Part shown: one piece after another, positions 56,169 to 64,000 of the stretch
Layout of the letters: each line of letters opens with the position of its first letter
Numbering within the stretch: position 1 is the first letter of the stretch
Assembly: GCA_038503065.1 (NCBI GenBank)
Contig: JBCAMK010000015.1
Location: 806,001-870,000 of the forward strand
From: Paragyromitra xinjiangensis
Lineage: Eukaryota; Ascomycota; Pezizomycetes; Pezizales; Discinaceae
Length of the DNA stretch: 64,000 nucleotides
Direction: 5' to 3'
Notes under the pieces: model-generated
What the model was told of the DNA's origin: nothing
Databases searched by the model: none
Seen by the model: only the letters and a program-made list of their open reading frames with translations
Made by a program: the position numbers and the translations under genes

Positions 56169-57561
56169 GGTAAAGTGCTCTGGTTTTCATTTTTTCGGGG
56201 CAGTCGATGGCGGTATGTTGGTTGGTGTTGCAGCATGCGCATCTAAGGGGCATGTGCGTGCATCTGGCACCTCCTTTGCAGGTGATTTGGTCGCATCTGT
56301 GATCTTTGGTGTGGTGAGCAAGTGCGCAGATGGCGCAGGCGATTTCTTGTTTGCATGTGGCGTCATGGTGTCCTAGTTTTTGACAGTTGCGACATTGGGT
56401 GGTTGGATTTATGGGGTGATATTCGCGGATTTTGCATGTGGCGTTTAGGATGTTGAGGTAGGTAAAGCCTAGGGATTTGAGGGTGTGTCTGGCTGGTAGG
56501 GCGATGACTATGGAGGAGGCTTTCTTGCCAGCTCGCTTTTCTTCTGTGGAGAGCCATCTTGGGGCTTGGGCTAGCTGTATGTCGGGGATGGCGGCTTGGA
56601 GGGCATTGGTGATGGTGGTGGGTGTGACAGGTTCGAGGTTGAAGTTGAGGGGGACGGCGTCGATGATGAATTTAGACCATCTGCTGTTGACTCTGATGTT
56701 GGTGATTGGGATCTTGAGGAGGTTGCATGCTGAGGTGATTTCATGCTCAAATTGTTCGATGAATTTGTCAGCGGCTTCATTTGGTTTGGTAGTGAGGATG
56801 AGGTTGTCATTGTTGGTTTTGCGGACAGCTAGGATGCATGTATTGACGGGTCCTAGTCGGTTGTTGATGGCGTTCAGTATGGAGTCTGGGGTGGCTGAGG
56901 TGGGTAGGGGTTCTGTGAGTTCGATGATGATTTCCCTTTTGTCAGTAGTGAAGTCAGGTTTGTATAATGGCTGAATTTTTGAGGTCTTTTTGTTGGTGAC
57001 GGTTGTGAAGTTTGCTTCGCCAGGTGCAGTTGTGATTTTGCTGGCGTAGGATTCTTGCGTTTTGGCGGGGTTGATGGGTGGTTTGGTGTTATTTGTGGTG
57101 GGAGGTTTGCTGTTTATGGTGGGAGGGGTGGTTTGAATGTTTTGGTTGGTTTGAATATGGAGGAGTCTGGCGTCTAGGGAGCGGACTGTATTTTGAAGGG
57201 AGATGTTTTGTGTCTTAATTTCGGCGAGTTTTGAGGTGGTGTTCGTGTTTTGGATGTTGTTGAATTTGATCTGGGCTTGGAGGCTGTCCATTTGTCTTTC
57301 AAATTCATCTTTCATGGTGTTGAATTGGGTTTGGATGAACCAGGCAAGATAGTTAGTGGAGGTGGCATTGGTCATGTTCGCCATGTCTTCGGCAGGGATT
57401 TGGGTAAAGTTAAGATTGGAGTTGTATTCTTGGCCTCCGGCGCTTTCGTCGTCGTCGTGTTCGCTGGAGGAGCTGCTGTGGTTGGAGGTGGGTTTATCTT
57501 CCATTGGGAGATCAGTGGGGTCAAAGGCGGAGAGGGCGGTGCTGCCTTCAGGTGCAGACAT
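56128..57561 (-). CDS. LINE-II ORF1, intact, 477 aa
   Basis: Acidic/serine-rich start (MSAPEGSTALSAFDPTDL, SSSSEHDDDESAGG), then a helical segment (FNTMKDEFERQMDSLQAQI) likely to form a coiled coil. The linker has SYASKITTAPGEANFTTV. A core with REIIIELTEPLPTSATPDS and RWSKFIIDAVPLN resembles LINE-III ORF1. Zinc knuckles: CRNCQKLGHHDATC, CAICALAHHTKDHRC and CACCNTNQHTAIDC. It overlaps ORF2 by 41 nt in another frame. Confidence 0.88.
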   Translation of the reverse strand: MSAPEGSTALSAFDPTDLPMEDKPTSNHSSSSSEHDDDESAGGQEYNSNLNFTQIPAEDMANMTNATSTNYLAWFIQTQFNTMKDEFERQMDSLQAQIKFNNIQNTNTTSKLAEIKTQNISLQNTVRSLDARLLHIQTNQNIQTTPPTINSKPPTTNNTKPPINPAKTQESYASKITTAPGEANFTTVTNKKTSKIQPLYKPDFTTDKREIIIELTEPLPTSATPDSILNAINNRLGPVNTCILAVRKTNNDNLILTTKPNEAADKFIEQFEHEITSACNLLKIPITNIRVNSRWSKFIIDAVPLNFNLEPVTPTTITNALQAAIPDIQLAQAPRWLSTEEKRAGKKASSIVIALPARHTLKSLGFTYLNILNATCKIREYHPINPTTQCRNCQKLGHHDATCKQEIACAICALAHHTKDHRCDQITCKGGARCTHMPLRCACCNTNQHTAIDCPEKMKTRALYLAQRAHKLNNRND

Positions 57562-57908
57562 GTTGGAGGTGCGGGTGAAATGGGGAGAGAGGTGACTGGA
57601 AGTGCGTTTGCGCCCAGCAAGGGGTGTGGGTGTGATGGGTGCCCAAACAAGTCGGACGGGAGTTGCAGGTGGTGATGGCGATACTCTGGGAGGAGTATTG
57701 GGAGCCAGGATGATGGGGGAGCGATGGGAGTGATGAGTTCCCAGAAGCGAGGTGGGGTGTGGTGATACACGGGGCCAAAGAGATAGAGACTTTTTTGGTT
57801 TCGTGAGGTTCTGGGAGAGGTAGTTTGTGGTGTTGAGTTTGCGGTCGGAGATGATGGAGGAGAGGTGGAAGCGAGGTGGGCGGTCGCTTGTTATATACTG
57901 CCTCTAGC

Positions 57909-58205
57909 ATGTGTAGTAGAATAGGGCCGGACTGATGGGACAGTAGGAGCCTGCATCGGTGGGGTTGCTCCCACATGCAGAGAGCTACCGCGTTCCACTG
58001 ATCTGGTTGATACAGAGAAACCGCATGTGCGTCAGCTGACGAGCTGGCAGCACATAGACGGCTGCATCTACCACTCCGAGGAAGTGGTAGAGTTCTGAAT
58101 CAACCTGTGCAGTATGCATCAGCGGAAGCTGATAGGCAATGCACTGGCAGCGCTATCTACTAGTAAAACACATGCGGATTAGACTGAACTGCACCGTGCA
58201 TGTAG
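57909..58205 (+). repeat. LTR-like repeat LTR2, middle part
   Basis: Diverged relative of the 22851-23583 repeat. Matching blocks include GTAGAATAG, GAGTTC(C/T)..AATC, AGCT..TGGCTGATAGG and ACTGA..GCACC(A/G)TGCA. It is interrupted after the 16-bp TGCACCGTGCATGTAG by LINE copy H. Confidence 0.65.
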
Positions 58206-60431
58206 ACCGACAACAACAACACCAAAGTGACTTTTTGGTCACAACTCCACCAGTTTTACTCCGATTGCTCTACTTTTTGGTTATTCGGACTTGCCTCGCT
58301 GCCCTCGTTCATTCCTGCTATTGCACGTCGAAATCGCTCTCGATTTGCAAAAGTGGTTGTTGAATTCGCTGTTTTACCCCTCTTTCCCCCCCCTACACCT
58401 CAAATCTTGAGATTTTGCAAAACCTCATATCTCCACGAGTTTTCGTCCGATTAGCTCGACCCCGGGCTTTTTGGACTCCCCACAGCGCGCCCGTTCGATC
58501 GCCCTCTCGTTCGCTCGGATCGGAGCAGATTTGCAGGAGTTGTTGACACTTCCTGCCTCCAACCCCCTCTTCACCATACACCCCACCCCCTCCTGTCGGT
58601 TCAGGACGACCCACCATGTCTTCCTCTTCGTCTAGAGGCAGAGGGAGAGGCAGAGGCTATCAGCCCTCCTCTTCTGGCATCAATTCGCCCCAGAACACCC
58701 CTACAACACCCATTATCGCACCTACAACACCCCCATTTTCGCGCTTTTCGGCCTCCCACCATGGAGACCCAGAGCAAACACCCACCCAGGCCCTTCCACT
58801 GCGCCCTGCAGTTGCTCTGCAGGACTATGAATCCCTCCCCCTTCCCCCAGACTCTCAGGACCATGAGATGAGTAAGTCTGAGAGCGAAACAGAGGACTAC
58901 CACCCCCCCACCATGACCACCACCCTGGAGATGGCACAGACAGTCACAGAGCTGTGCAGGAATCTTCACGAATACCGCAGATGCATCAAGCAGATGATCA
59001 AGAAAATCGAAAGGCTTGAAACAGCAGCCAGAAAGCCCACACCTCCTGCTACCTACCACAACGACCCTGCTCTTGTAGAAAAGATAGCAATCCTCACCTC
59101 CAAAGTGGCAGACTTGGAGCAGAAACGCGCCCTGACTACCATCCTGGCCTCTGCCTCTGCCTCTGGTCCTGCCTTACTCCCCCCACCTCCAGCAGCTGCC
59201 CCAGCGCCTGCACCACACTCCTGGGCCCAGGTTGCCTCTAAGAAGGCTTCCAGACCTGCCCCCAAGGCCTCCAAGGCCCCCAAAACACCTACCAGCCCCC
59301 CCAAACGCGACCGCACCCTAATCATAACCAGGAATGGTCTACCCATTCCTGAGGATGTCACTCCACTTACCATTCGCAATGCAGTCAATGCAGCCCTAGA
59401 AAGCCCATTGATTGCAGAGGTGCGATTCACACCTGCTCACCATGTGCAGCTCATTGCTGTCACCACCACCACCTCCGACACACTCCTGAAGCAGAGATCA
59501 AAGCTTGAGGAGATTGTGAGATCCACCATTCCCAATGCCAACAGCCTGGAGAAAGAAGTCACTCTCTTTCAGGTTGTTCTGCACAACGTACCCACCTCCA
59601 TTCCTTCTGGTGAAGAAGGATTTCAACACATCAGGTCAGAGGTTGAACAGTACAACCCTGGCACCACCCTCATGCGCGACCCTCGCTGGCTCACCAGACC
59701 AGAGCAGAGAGAGGGCAAGCAGGCTTCCTCAATGGTGTTGACCATCCAGGGGAAACAACCTGCCACCACTGCCCTTGAGAGAGGGCTCTCCCTTTTCGGA
59801 CGCCGCCTCAAGGTTTCCAAATACCTTCGCTTTGGACAGGATACCCAATGCACCCACTGCTTGGCCTTTGGCCACCACCAACAACGCTGTACCAGCAAGA
59901 CCCCCATCTGTACCATCTGTGCTGGGCCTCATACAGTGTCAACACACACCTGCGGCAAACCTTCCTGCCATGTCAAAGGATCTCCCTGCCTCCACACCAT
60001 CCTCCGCTGCGCTAATTGTGGCGAACAACATCGTGGTAACTCCCCTGAGTGCCTCAAACTCACAGCTGCAAGACTAGCTGCAAGCGAAAGACAGAATCGC
60101 ATGCAAATCTAAGTCTCCCCCCCACCCTTACGACTTCACCTCCCTTGACAGTGCTCGGATTGTTGGAGGGACGTGCTATAGGCACAAAGCATGTGCTGGT
60201 GAAAGAAGAATGCCCAGGGTAGTTTTGTCCTGTGAGAGAGGGCACTAGATCGGGGTATTAACACATTAACTGATGATTAGCCGTAGAGGGCTGAGTTGGA
60301 CCTAGTGGGAGGAATTAGGTTGTTAGTTGCGTTTGATTTTGTTTTCTGTTTGGTTTTCTCTATATGTATGCCATATCCGTTTCGGATTTATGCAGTATGA
60401 AATATAAATAAATAAATAAATAAACAAATAA
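58206..60431 (+). mobile_element. ORF1-only LINE copy H, complete and intact
   Basis: 2,226 bp between two copies of the 16-bp target duplication TGCACCGTGCATGTAG (58190-58205 and 60432-60447). The 5' UTR starts ACCGACAACAACAAC and holds two diverged tandem repeats. ORF1 is intact. The 3' UTR ends GCCATATCCGTTTCGGATT and (AAAT)n. No ORF2. This is the cleanest G element in the window. Confidence 0.93.
58616..60112 (+). CDS. LINE ORF1 of copy H, intact, 498 aa
   Basis: Starts MSSSSSRGRGRGRGYQPSSS. It contains an acidic SESETEDYH patch, then helical MAQTVTELCRNLHEYRRCIK and KIAILTSKVADLEQKRA segments likely to form a coiled coil. A Pro/Ala linker (SWAQVASKKASRPAPK) follows, then the RRM-like part (TLIITRNGLPIPEDVTPL). 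Zinc knuckles: CTHCLAFGHHQQRC, CTICAGPHTVSTHTC and CANCGEQHRGNSPEC. The open frame, together with the equally open G1, suggests this protein is still selected although the element has no reverse transcriptase. Confidence 0.88.
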   Translation: MSSSSSRGRGRGRGYQPSSSGINSPQNTPTTPIIAPTTPPFSRFSASHHGDPEQTPTQALPLRPAVALQDYESLPLPPDSQDHEMSKSESETEDYHPPTMTTTLEMAQTVTELCRNLHEYRRCIKQMIKKIERLETAARKPTPPATYHNDPALVEKIAILTSKVADLEQKRALTTILASASASGPALLPPPPAAAPAPAPHSWAQVASKKASRPAPKASKAPKTPTSPPKRDRTLIITRNGLPIPEDVTPLTIRNAVNAALESPLIAEVRFTPAHHVQLIAVTTTTSDTLLKQRSKLEEIVRSTIPNANSLEKEVTLFQVVLHNVPTSIPSGEEGFQHIRSEVEQYNPGTTLMRDPRWLTRPEQREGKQASSMVLTIQGKQPATTALERGLSLFGRRLKVSKYLRFGQDTQCTHCLAFGHHQQRCTSKTPICTICAGPHTVSTHTCGKPSCHVKGSPCLHTILRCANCGEQHRGNSPECLKLTAARLAASERQNRMQI

Positions 60432-60447
60432 TGCACCGTGCATGTAG

Positions 60448-60700
60448 GACTGCAGTGTGCAGGACTATGCCGGTGGTTCATAGAGTCTAGAGTGGTCAGA
60501 TTGCTAATGGAGGTGCGGCAGCTCTTGAAGCATAGCCCCCGGAAGTACGGAAGGTCTTCCGGAGTAGAACACCAGTCCATTTGGCAATGGGACTCCGGGT
60601 CAAACCCAGTCCCCCACTAGAGCACGGCAGAGCGAGGACTGCGGAACGCTGGTGTTAAATACATCGCGAATGCTCCACCCTACTGCTCCATTCTTCAGCG
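60448..60700 (+). repeat. LTR-like repeat LTR2, last recognisable part
   Basis: Continues LTR2 after copy H (GACTGCAG...TATGCCGGTGGTTCATAGAG). Similarity to the 22851 repeat fades by about 60600, so the boundary is uncertain. Confidence 0.5.
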
Positions 60701-62197
60701 ATAGTTGAGCCTTTGAAACCACCGCCTAACCTTCGGGTTTTGCGACATCGTGGGTTTTCCCTCTTTAATTCCAACTTCATCGATCATGGATAAGTACCTC
60801 GCCGGTGCTATATCGCTCTATCCATACCCCATTCACCCGTACGAGCGTTCTGTCGACCCCAGTATCACCTATGGTCACTGCTGGTTCATGTTCGCCATCA
60901 AACTCTACGGAATCAGTGCTTAGCGAGCACTACAACGCCCCGACAACTCCACTCACGAAACTTTGTTTCGCCTGAGTGGTACCATTACAACCGAATTCTC
61001 TTGGAGAATTCATTCCCGTTTGAATGGAGTTAATATCTTGACTCCTTCCCCGTCTACACGAGAGCAACGTTCGCGTCCTTGCTCTCAATTATTACACGAT
61101 ACCCCAACTCCTTTGGAGGTTGGGGCCCCCGTCTGACCCTGTTACGCAACTCATCCGAGCCATGCGTAGCAACCCCGCTTTTCGGGGAACATCGGTTCCC
61201 CACCCGTATACAGCGCCACACCTGTTCGCTTGTGTGGCAACATGTTCGATTACCCCCCTCGCTTCGCCGTTCACACTTTAGTCGTTCCCTTCTGTACCTT
61301 AGGGATCGTGCTGGGCTTCTATTGTGTTTATATTTTCACCAGACGCGATACTGTCATGTATGTCTCGTACCTTAGGGATCATATTCAGCATGCAGCAATT
61401 CAGTCCCTCTCTTTTTTGGCCGTGGTTGCCTAACCACACCTTTCCAAGACGTACCTCGTAAGGTACAATCCATTGACTACGGGCGCAAGTAGCCCTTAAA
61501 CTTTTACACGGTCAGAGAGGACAACGCCTGGGACCGTTCAATAAACCAGAGACCTTCCCGCTTGACTGACTCCTTCCAGAGTCACCCAGCTTCAACTGAT
61601 GATTACGTTCGCCAGATCATCACCCCATTGACCGAGGTTCTGTTCAGCTTAACCTCACCTCATTTTATTTCGTCTCCTCGGAGACACCCAGTAAGACCGA
61701 TGATCCCTAGGATTCATCACCCCGTCCACCGAGAGTTTCGGTTGCCAGACTCTCACTTCCTTTTTACCGGAGAAGTGTAAGCAATTTTCATCCAGTTTGA
61801 CCGTCTCTTTGGAGACACCCTGTTGTTCGAACTATGCTTTCGGCCTGCCTTGTAACAGGAAGTGCGGTTGATGACATACCATAGTCATTGCAGTTTGATA
61901 GTTCACCCCGTTTGAAGATCCCCACGACCTCGCCAGTTCTTGTGGGTAACTTGTTGAATGCGCGGATTTCCTTTGCCCTGCTCTTGGACGAGATGTGCGG
62001 TTGGTAGCAGACCATAGTTACTGGAGTTTGGATTTCTGTCTGATGCTTGTCGGAGGTTTTGATTTCATTTGGCCGTGTTATCTTTTCTCCTCCTTGTATG
62101 TTCATTTATGTTTTGTGACCTTCGGGTCTTACGCCATATGTATTTTAGTACATCAATGCGGAAACAATATTAATTGAAAAAAAAAAAAAAAAAAAAA
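60701..62197 (+). other. Hairpin-rich, poly(A)-tailed non-coding stretch
   Basis: About 1.5 kb without a long open frame. It holds at least a dozen short perfect or near-perfect stem-loops, for example at 60915-60931, 60949-60979 (nested), 60993-61011, 61060-61086, 61102-61125, 61173-61187, 61215-61238, 61451-61466, 61672-61685 and 61803-61816. It ends in 21 adenines (62177-62197), typical of a retroposed transcript. A 45-codon open frame (60786-60923) has no known similarity. It could be the 3' part of a retroelement or a structured RNA copy. Confidence 0.5.
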
Positions 62198-64000
62198 TTG
62201 AATTGAGCCTTCGAACCGAACCCACACCTGCCTAATTAGGAAACCCAACCACCACACAACGCAGAAATCTCGCAATAAGTCTTTATTTTACAGCTTCAAG
62301 TTACCCCGCACCGAGTGAAAGTGAGGACCCGCATCCCACACCAACACTTCGTTTCGCCCACAGCTGTCGGTTACAGAACCCATACCCATCCCATCCGCCT
62401 GGACTAAGTTCACCACGGTCGCGAGACCCGGATGTCCTCCAAAAGGACCTCCTCCCACCAGGGCACCCGCGAGAACAGCCCAACCAAGTCCACTCTACAA
62501 ACCACCATCCCTTTCCCGCGCCTCGGAGACTCCAGACACTCCTCAGTCGCAAGCGACGTCGTCCAGCAAGTAGGTTCGACCATCCCGGACTCCCAGGATC
62601 ACGAAATGGGAGAATCCTCCTCTATGGGAGCGACCAACCTATCCAACCTTTCTCTCCCGCCCCTCACCATTCCCCAAACCTATACAGGAGGCACACAATT
62701 CACGTCCCAGCCTCCTAACCTGACCCTCCCGGACAAGCCTTTCTCCTCGGACTGCCCCCCCGCGATCCATGAGGATTTTATTAAAGATTACCAATTTAAC
62801 ATTGACTACACACACCACCGAGGCCGCCTCACGGAACAAGGAGCCCACTGGCCGACTATAAACTACAACACCTGGATGACCAGGAACAGCAACCTCATGA
62901 TGTTCAACACCTTCGTTGACAAGCTGGTCGACCTGGACAAAACCTTCAGCCGCCGAATCATAGGCCTAGAGCAGTCCCAAAACGCCCTGGCAAGACAGTT
63001 CGCACAAGCAATGAAAAACGGGACTCCCAGTACCAACCCCCCCAGAGGAAGGACTGAAAACCGCCCACCGCCCCCCCCAAACGCACAAACAAACACGCCC
63101 ACCCCGCCAGTCATAAATGCGAACCCTGCCCCATCTGCATCACTAACCCAAACACAAACCCCACTTCAACCCTCAGTGTCTACCCCCTCAGCCTCCTGGG
63201 CAGCGATCGCGGCGGCCGAAGCTGATAAATTCTCCATCGTCTAAAATAAGAAGCAGCCCAAAAAGATCACCCCGCTTATTAAACCCGACTACAGCAGAGT
63301 TGACCGAGAACTGGTCATCGAAGTCGAAGGAGCCCTCCCGGAGATTCCTCCCATCAACCAAATCAAGGACGTTATAAACGGTGTCCTTAAATCCACCAAC
63401 CTAAACGTCATCCTAGTGCGCAAAACCAACAAGAACAACCTCGTCTGTGAAACTCCCTTTGACACCCCAGCCTCCTCAGTGTTTGCGTACCAAAACGAGA
63501 TCCTAAAGGCTCTCCAAAACATAAACCTGAAAGCAGCGGAAATCAGAGTAAACCAACCCTGGGCAAAATACATCGTTCACGGGATACCAACCTCGATTGG
63601 AGACGGCCAGGAAGGAGGAAACATGCTTGCCTCAGAGCTAAAAGTGGCATACCCAAGTCTGACTCTGGCCCAAATTCCACGCTGGCTCTCTAAGCCAGAA
63701 GCTAGGGCGAACAAACAACACTCCTCGATGGTCATATGCTTCGCGTGCGAAGACGGGGCCAAGAACGCAAATCCCAAAACCCTGATTGGTACCGACCACT
63801 TTATTCTCTTCAATAAAGTATGCAGACTAGCCAAATATAATTCCCTTGGAAGCGATACCCTGTGCGGATATTGCTGCAGATACGGTCACGTTTCGTCTAT
63901 GTGCAAAGCAGAGGAACCAACATGTGCGGTCTGCACCGAAAACCATGTCACTAGCGATCATAAATGCAAAGACTGCAACGGAGGAATCAAATGCATTCAT
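62198..64000 (+). mobile_element. LINE-III, 5' part, open at the window edge
   Basis: Begins after the poly(A) run with TTGAATTGAGCCTTCGAACC, has a 235-bp 5' UTR and continues as ORF1 to the edge. It is a third LINE family, closer to LINE-II than to LINE-I in its ORF1 core. Confidence 0.75.
62432..64000 (+). pseudogene. LINE-III ORF1, partial, one in-frame stop
   Basis: 523 codons from MSSKRTSSHQGTRENSP to the edge, with a TAA at 63242-63244. The N-terminal half is Ser/Pro-rich and ends in PSASWAAIAAAEADKF. After the stop, the core reads NKKQPKKITPLIKPDYSRVD and ELVIEVEGALPEIPP, then AEIRVNQPWAKYIVHGIP and TLAQIPRWLSKPEARANKQH. Zinc knuckles CGYCCRYGHVSSMC and CAVCTENHVTSDHKC follow. By alignment with LINE-II the stop sits where a polar residue is expected, so a CAA-to-TAA change is plausible. 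Confidence 0.82.

Larger units (their letters stand above)
52239..57895 (-). mobile_element. LINE-II, nearly full-length non-LTR retrotransposon
   Basis: Flanked by a 13-bp target duplication TACTGCCTCTAGC (52226-52238 and 57896-57908). In minus orientation it has a 5' UTR of about 330 bp, ORF1 (57561-56128), ORF2 (56168-52443, one stop) and a 200-bp AT-rich 3' UTR. The 3' end carries AAAACACTAAAACACTAAAA repeats rather than the LINE-I tail. It is a separate family from LINE-I. Confidence 0.9.

Noticed and set aside
60786..60923. 45-codon ORF (MDKYLAGAIS...) in the hairpin-rich region
   Set aside because: Short, no recognised similarity, and overlapping predicted stems. Noted but not called a gene.

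Overview
The window looks like nuclear DNA of a filamentous ascomycete (Pezizomycotina). The genes carry many short GT-AG introns of about 50-90 bp. The eight recognisable genes are closest to fungal GPI13, SEC1, VMA6, MAK5, CBC2, MRPL8, MIC12 and RAD3. The exact lineage cannot be read from the sequence; a transposon-rich early-diverging lineage such as Pezizomycetes is possible, but that is a guess.

Region 1 (1-16 kb) is a compact housekeeping block. It holds GPI13 (-, running off the left edge), SEC1 (+), VMA6 (+), MAK5 (-), CBC2 (+), MRPL8 (-), MIC12 (+) and RAD3 (-). The pairs GPI13/SEC1, MAK5/CBC2 and MRPL8/MIC12 are divergent; VMA6/MAK5, CBC2/MRPL8 and MIC12/RAD3 are convergent. Exon-intron models were built by hand and all close in frame. 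The only mobile DNA here is two short TA-flanked MITEs between genes.

Region 2 (16.3-24.4 kb) starts abruptly with a Tc1/mariner remnant. It then becomes nested non-autonomous DNA elements. A family of large elements ('T') has CATCAG[C/T]AAAAA termini, 2-bp target duplications and an internal mosaic minisatellite. Three 247-bp MITEs ('V') have the same termini. Several of these sit inside a broken LINE ORF1. The region ends in two LTR-like repeats in inverted orientation, which form a 1.5-kb palindrome.

Region 3 (24.4-36.5 kb) is a nested stack. A pogo-like DNA transposon carries a transposase gene (-), a second unknown gene (+) and a 51-bp minisatellite between them. A T element is inserted in it, an ORF1-only LINE in the T element, and another ORF1-only LINE in that one. 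Target duplications support every inner level.

Region 4 (36.5-62.2 kb) is a chain of non-LTR retrotransposons, mostly on the minus strand. LINE-I has ORF1 plus an ORF2 with endonuclease, reverse transcriptase and RNase H. The ORF1-only family 'G' shares the 3' tail of LINE-I. LINE-II is a second, nearly complete LINE inserted in an LTR-like repeat. The chain ends in a poly(A)-tailed stretch unusually dense in small hairpins. Region 5 (62.2-64 kb) is the start of a third LINE (LINE-III), open at the right edge.

The most unusual points are: (a) the two-gene pogo-like element with its internal minisatellite; (b) ORF1-only LINEs that keep ORF1 open and share a 3' stem-loop with an autonomous LINE; (c) the T/V transposon family, whose 3n+1 repeat units cycle through all reading frames; (d) head-to-tail LINE chains that suggest template jumping; (e) the hairpin-rich 60.7-62.2 kb region. 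No tRNA, rRNA or CRISPR array was seen.
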